Origin: Strigops habroptila
Taxonomy: Eukaryota > Chordata > Aves > Psittaciformes > Psittacidae
Length of the DNA: 64,000 nucleotides
Assembly (NCBI RefSeq): GCF_004027225.2
Contig: NC_044302.2
Span: 76,509,253-76,573,252 of the forward strand
Reading direction: 5' to 3'
Made by a program: the position numbers and the translations under genes. Shown piece by piece: positions 60,013-64,000 of this stretch (position 1 is its first letter; the number at the start of each line of letters is the position of its first letter). The notes under the pieces were generated by a model that did not search any database, had not been told where the DNA came from, and saw only the letters and a program-made list of their open reading frames with translations.

Positions 60013-63000
60013 AGAGAAGCAGCTACTAAGAATTTGCAAAAGGAAAAAAGAAGAAATCAGGATGAGAAACATGTCAATAACATGAATATATGTTGAAAGA
60101 AGCAAGAAAATAACTTGATTTTATTTTTTTTTACAATGGAGGCTTACAAGAGCTGGAAAGACTCTCAGGAATTTAAAAAAAAAAAAAAAAAAATCAAGTT
60201 CCTAATAATAAAATGGAACAAAAGACTTTGCAGAGGCACTGTATGGAAATGCTGGCTTAGAGAAGAAATTGTATGTCCAGAATTTAGAAACCCTGACATC
60301 TGTCATTGTAAGCAAAATCACACAAACCACAATTAAAGTTAAAACCTAGTAAGCTGACAGGAGAAGATGCAAGTGACAGGCTTCGTGAAGATTCTTAGTG
60401 GAGAATTAACCACTTCACCTTTTTGATTTGGCATCAGCACAGAGTTTCCCTTAGAGAAGTGATGTAAAAGGTGGCATGATACCACAATAAAAGCACTACA
60501 GAGCATAGGAGCACCATGCTAGATTTAGAAAGAAAACCACTGAACTGGAACTTAATGGTCAGCCAAGACTCAAGAAACAACTGAAAAACTCTACAGCACC
60601 ACAGAAACTACAAAGGAAACTGGAGTTAAAAACGGTTGTTTGAAGGGAAAGAAAAAAAAATGGCAATTCTTACTGGAATCTCAATCTTGGAAGACAGAGA
60701 GACATAGAACATGAATCAACTTCTGCATTTCTGTACTAACATATAATCCAGGGTGGCTGTTCAGGAAAAACAGCGTAGTGAGTTGCCCAGAGGGAGGCTA
60801 AATTTCCCACCTTCGTTAAGGTTTAACAATTACAAGTCTTCTACTTAAAGACCCTGCAATAAATCTTCAGCTTAATTGTTGTTTTCATCTTTCCCATGTA
60901 CAAATGAAATAAATTCATAACAATTGCAGAGATTTATTGGAGAGTGGTAAGTCGTTGTTGTTGAAACTACCCAGAAGAGAAGATGGAAATATTCTGGAGG
61001 TAGAGGGGAAAAAGCCTGAGCACTTGCCCCTGTAGAAGTGCGCTGGACATTTGAAAGAATCAGTCAGCTGAAATAACGTTCATCAAGAGTTTTCTGGCAA
61101 TGGAAAGGGGAACATTTTTATGGGCCCTACAAACACAGAGCACATGCCAAAAGCTGTTTAAAATAGGCCTTGATACAAGAATAGATACCGACTTGTTCAA
61201 GTACTTTGGGATTTTTAAGAGAAAACAAAACAAAACAAAACAAAACAAAACAAAACTGTTCAGGAATTAAGGATTATTATCAACAAGTAAAGGTGTAGTA
61301 GAAATGTTTTATTAAGATTAGAATTGCTGCCTTTAGAGGTAAAAACTCAGCAGAACAATTGTAACTGAGAAAGAATGATCATGGTGAGATGTTACAATGA
61401 TTTCTTGTTTTGTGAGTTGACCATCTGTTCTCAAAATTAGATTCTTTGTTCTTAAAGCAGTGACAAAAAAATCACAGACTTCTTGGCAGTAACGTGCAAT
61501 TACCCATAATAATATGCAATATTATTTTAAGTTAGAGTAGTTCTGATAAACTAATATTGATTTTTATCTTTCACTACTGACAATGAAAATAAGCACTCAG
61601 ACAAAGACAAGTGTGATCTTTCTGAATGGTCTAAATTACTTTTAAAACATCTTCTAAATATCTGCTCTGCTAACATTGATTTTACGAAATTGTGCCCTGC
61701 TTCCGCTGTGGTGGCATTTTGGTCAATAGGTAGGAAGAAATCACCCAGAGGCTGAATAGTAAGGGAAGTGAATTTGCAGAACACATTAGGTGCTTGATCA
61801 TATAACCTGCTTCTCACTGAATATCTACTGCAGATTTGTAACACATCTCCAGAGCCATCACACTGTACTGGCTTCACACGCCAAGTGGATTTTTTGCTAG
61901 CTACAGGGACTGCATTATTTTGTGCACATAGGGTACAAAAGGCTCTGAACTCTGTTATCCTGCACTGGAATATGTACAGCACCAATTATGTAACAGAGAC
62001 CCAACTAATTTTTAAGAGCTTAAAGAAATTTCACTTGCCTTCATGAAATGCACACTTCTTAGGACCTCAAAGCTGTACTTACTCAGTTCTAAACACAAGC
62101 TAAATTATACTTCAAGGAAGTGATTCATTATAGTCATTTTTATTCAGAGCCTCATTACTTCTGGTATCTGAGTAACTTTCTTGTTGATAAATTGACACAG
62201 TTTTCACTTTTTCTCCCCACTTTGCTTCTTATCTTTAAAGATCAGCAACAACTAATCATAGCAACTATGGATTTTGTACGCACATCATTTCCTATTAAAG
62301 GAAATGCAGTGTATTACACGTGAGTCACTACAAAATGAAAAGTTTTCATTATCTGTTCTTTTGAATAAAATTGATATTCATGATACCGTGCTGCTGCAAA
62401 TTACCATCAAACCATCAATTACAGCGTTGACTAATAGTTTTTTTATAACTTTGCCCCTCAACAGGAAAGCAAGCAGTTTTATAACCAAAACTTGCCTTTC
62501 ATTTATACACTTGTACTCAGTGCCCCTCACCAGGATTAATTCTGAAGGACCCAGGCATGTCGTTCAGGTCAAGCACATGGCTGTTTCATGCAGGACATGT
62601 TGCTCATGGATGTCCTATCACTCACAGTCCCACCCTGGGCTGGCAGCTGAAGGTCTTCCAAAGCAGCATTGTGCTTGGCAGCACCACCTCTTACAAGGAG
62701 TTGAGACCCCCAGGGCTGGAGGAGAAACATCTCTGGCCTTCAAGCTCACAGGTACAGACCCCCCAACTCTCCCCCTTCCCTGCTGTCACATCTCTGGCTC
62801 TTCCTTGTCCAGGCTCCAGGAGCCCCACGGCAGAAGACTATAGCGTTGCAGCCTCCTGCTCCCCAGTGCTCACAGTGAGTCTGAGCAAACCGTTGTCAAG
62901 TAAGGGCAACCTCAGCTCCTCTCCCATGAGAGATGTCCAGGCTGAGCTTCCCCCTGCCCTGGGACACTTCCCACTGCTGGTGGTGAAGTGCCTACCACAT

Positions 63001-63437
63001 ATATCTTGGACACACACTGCTACAGGCAGGCACTGGCATGTATTTAAATAAATCATTATGTAAAGCTCAGCTATTGAAACAATCTGAGGCAATAGTAAAG
63101 GGTATGACTAAGTATCACACAACAAAAATAAAATCATCAAAAAATACAGAATCATCACAATAGCAGGTGATAAAAGATCATAATAATTTGTCTGAAGAAC
63201 ACTTATTCTGTCTTTGGAAAACTCAGCTTTAATTAACTGATGGATACCGGCAAGTACCTCCAGCACAGCAGAGCTGGCTGTATTCCGATACAAAAGCTGG
63301 CTCATGATGACATCTTTTGACATCTTGTTCAGATGTCAGAACTTCAGTTAGGCTGGTGGGGAACACTGCTGAGAGTCTCCATTGATTCTACCCTGCTGTT
63401 CCCAGTCCCAGACTACTCCTGGTTGTGAGAAGTCGCT
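60013..63437. other. intergenic, no gene recognised
   Basis: No AGGF1 exon found, although it is the expected next gene rightward. The minus-strand frame 61551-61985 (144 codons) and the + strand frames in the locally GC-richer 62.5-63.05 kb stretch have no recognisable domains. Confidence 0.5.
61222..61256. repeat. (AAAAC)7 microsatellite
   Basis: Seven perfect AAAAC units. Confidence 0.97.
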
Positions 63438-63523
63438 GGAGATGCCTGGCTCAACAGGAGCTGGAGACACTCAGCTCCACACCCTGCAGCTGCCACCAAC
63501 TGCAGGCGAAGCCAGGCATCTCC
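63438..63523. repeat. nested inverted repeats forming a three-way junction
   Basis: A perfect 14-bp closing stem (GGAGATGCCTGGCT at 63438-63451 with AGCCAGGCATCTCC at 63510-63523) encloses two further perfect 7-bp hairpins: GGAGCTG/CAGCTCC (63457-63463 with 63472-63478) and CCTGCAG/CTGCAGG (63483-63489 with 63500-63506). The whole 86-nt unit could fold as a branched structure on either strand. Identity unknown. Confidence 0.8.
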
Positions 63524-64000
63524 TGACATCAGAGGTAGCTGGACGTGGGCTTTGCAGATCCACAAAAACCCTTCAGTATGCAGTTGGGTGTGTGGAGAAA
63601 CAATTAAAACTTAACCTCTCTGAGAAGGTTTCACAAGCTTCTTTATTAGGAAGTCTATATTTACAAGAAAAAAAACAGAACATCTCTAAGTAGCTCGTGG
63701 TTTCAATCCTCCTCAAATTTAGGTGCTGTAGTAAACCGAGCTTTAAACTGGGCACCTCTTGGAGGTCTGAACACTGATTCAGGTTTCTGGTTTATCTTTA
63801 AAATGTTTTAATTTGGAAATCTGGCTCTTTTGCAAGGCAAAGGGGATTGATGACACATGCTTCTAATTCTGCCATAACTTAATTAGAGTTACAGTAAGTT
63901 CTCCTGCAGTCCCAGCAGATACAACAATTAATTGGAAGCAAAGATGAAATGTCCCAGATGAAGAGATGACCAAATGGAGTCTCTGACTGTTTAATAAGTC
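63524..64000. other. intergenic to window end
   Basis: No gene or mobile element was recognised in the last 480 bases. Confidence 0.5.

Noticed and set aside
59728-60096. 122-codon Lys/Asn-rich frame and its Leu/Phe/Cys-rich shadows
   Set aside because: Produced by the A/C-rich low-complexity tract.
61222-61256. Regular short repeat considered as CRISPR-like
   Set aside because: It is a simple AAAAC microsatellite without spacers, and the genome is avian.
61551-61985. 144-codon minus-strand frame
   Set aside because: Composition looks moderately protein-like, but nothing is recognised and no splice or poly(A) context supports it. A protein search would decide.
62540-63051. GC-richer stretch considered as AGGF1 exon 1
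   Set aside because: No frame resembles the AGGF1 N-terminus, and CpG density is too low for its promoter.

Overview
This window is bird nuclear DNA. It has intron-containing vertebrate genes in low-coding-density sequence, many CR1 LINE fragments (several keep the avian CR1 3' end with tandem ATTCTATG octamers), and a solo LTR of a type I associate with Neoaves. Three orthologues can be read with confidence, all on the + strand, in the order F2RL1 - S100Z - CRHBP. This is the conserved vertebrate block that in human lies on 5q13.3 between F2R and AGGF1; from memory the chicken copy is on chromosome Z, so Z linkage is likely but cannot be shown here. Neither F2R nor AGGF1 is visible in the window.

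Layout. 1-5.2 kb: intergenic, one CR1. 5.3-6.5 kb: CpG-island promoter with F2RL1 exon 1 (signal peptide). 9.0-10.1 kb: F2RL1 exon 2 (tethered ligand and all seven helices), then a 3'UTR of up to about 1.7 kb containing a CR1 insert. 12-33 kb: intergenic, with old and younger CR1 copies, a solo LTR and a tiny LTR-like remnant. 34.08-35.56 kb: two S100Z coding exons with an anomalous exon junction. 36.7-48.1 kb: intergenic, with a CRE-containing motif cluster near 40.0 kb. 48.2-56.4 kb: CRHBP in seven coding exons, all splice phases consistent, 322 residues. 56.9-64 kb: intergenic, with a long CR1, A-rich low-complexity sequence and a compact nested inverted-repeat structure near 63.5 kb.

The genes do not form one pathway: F2RL1 is a protease-activated GPCR, S100Z an EF-hand Ca2+ sensor, and CRHBP a secreted binding protein for CRH and urocortin. 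Their adjacency is ancient synteny. The observations most worth a second look are the S100Z junction (the strong GT donor breaks frame; an in-frame GC donor restores a 98-residue protein), the SFAGRQ-type tethered ligand of PAR2, the nested stems near 63.5 kb, a 31-nt palindrome in CRHBP intron 5, and a 28-bp LTR-like relic flanked by a 5-bp duplication. No convincing evidence of a wholly new biological system was found.
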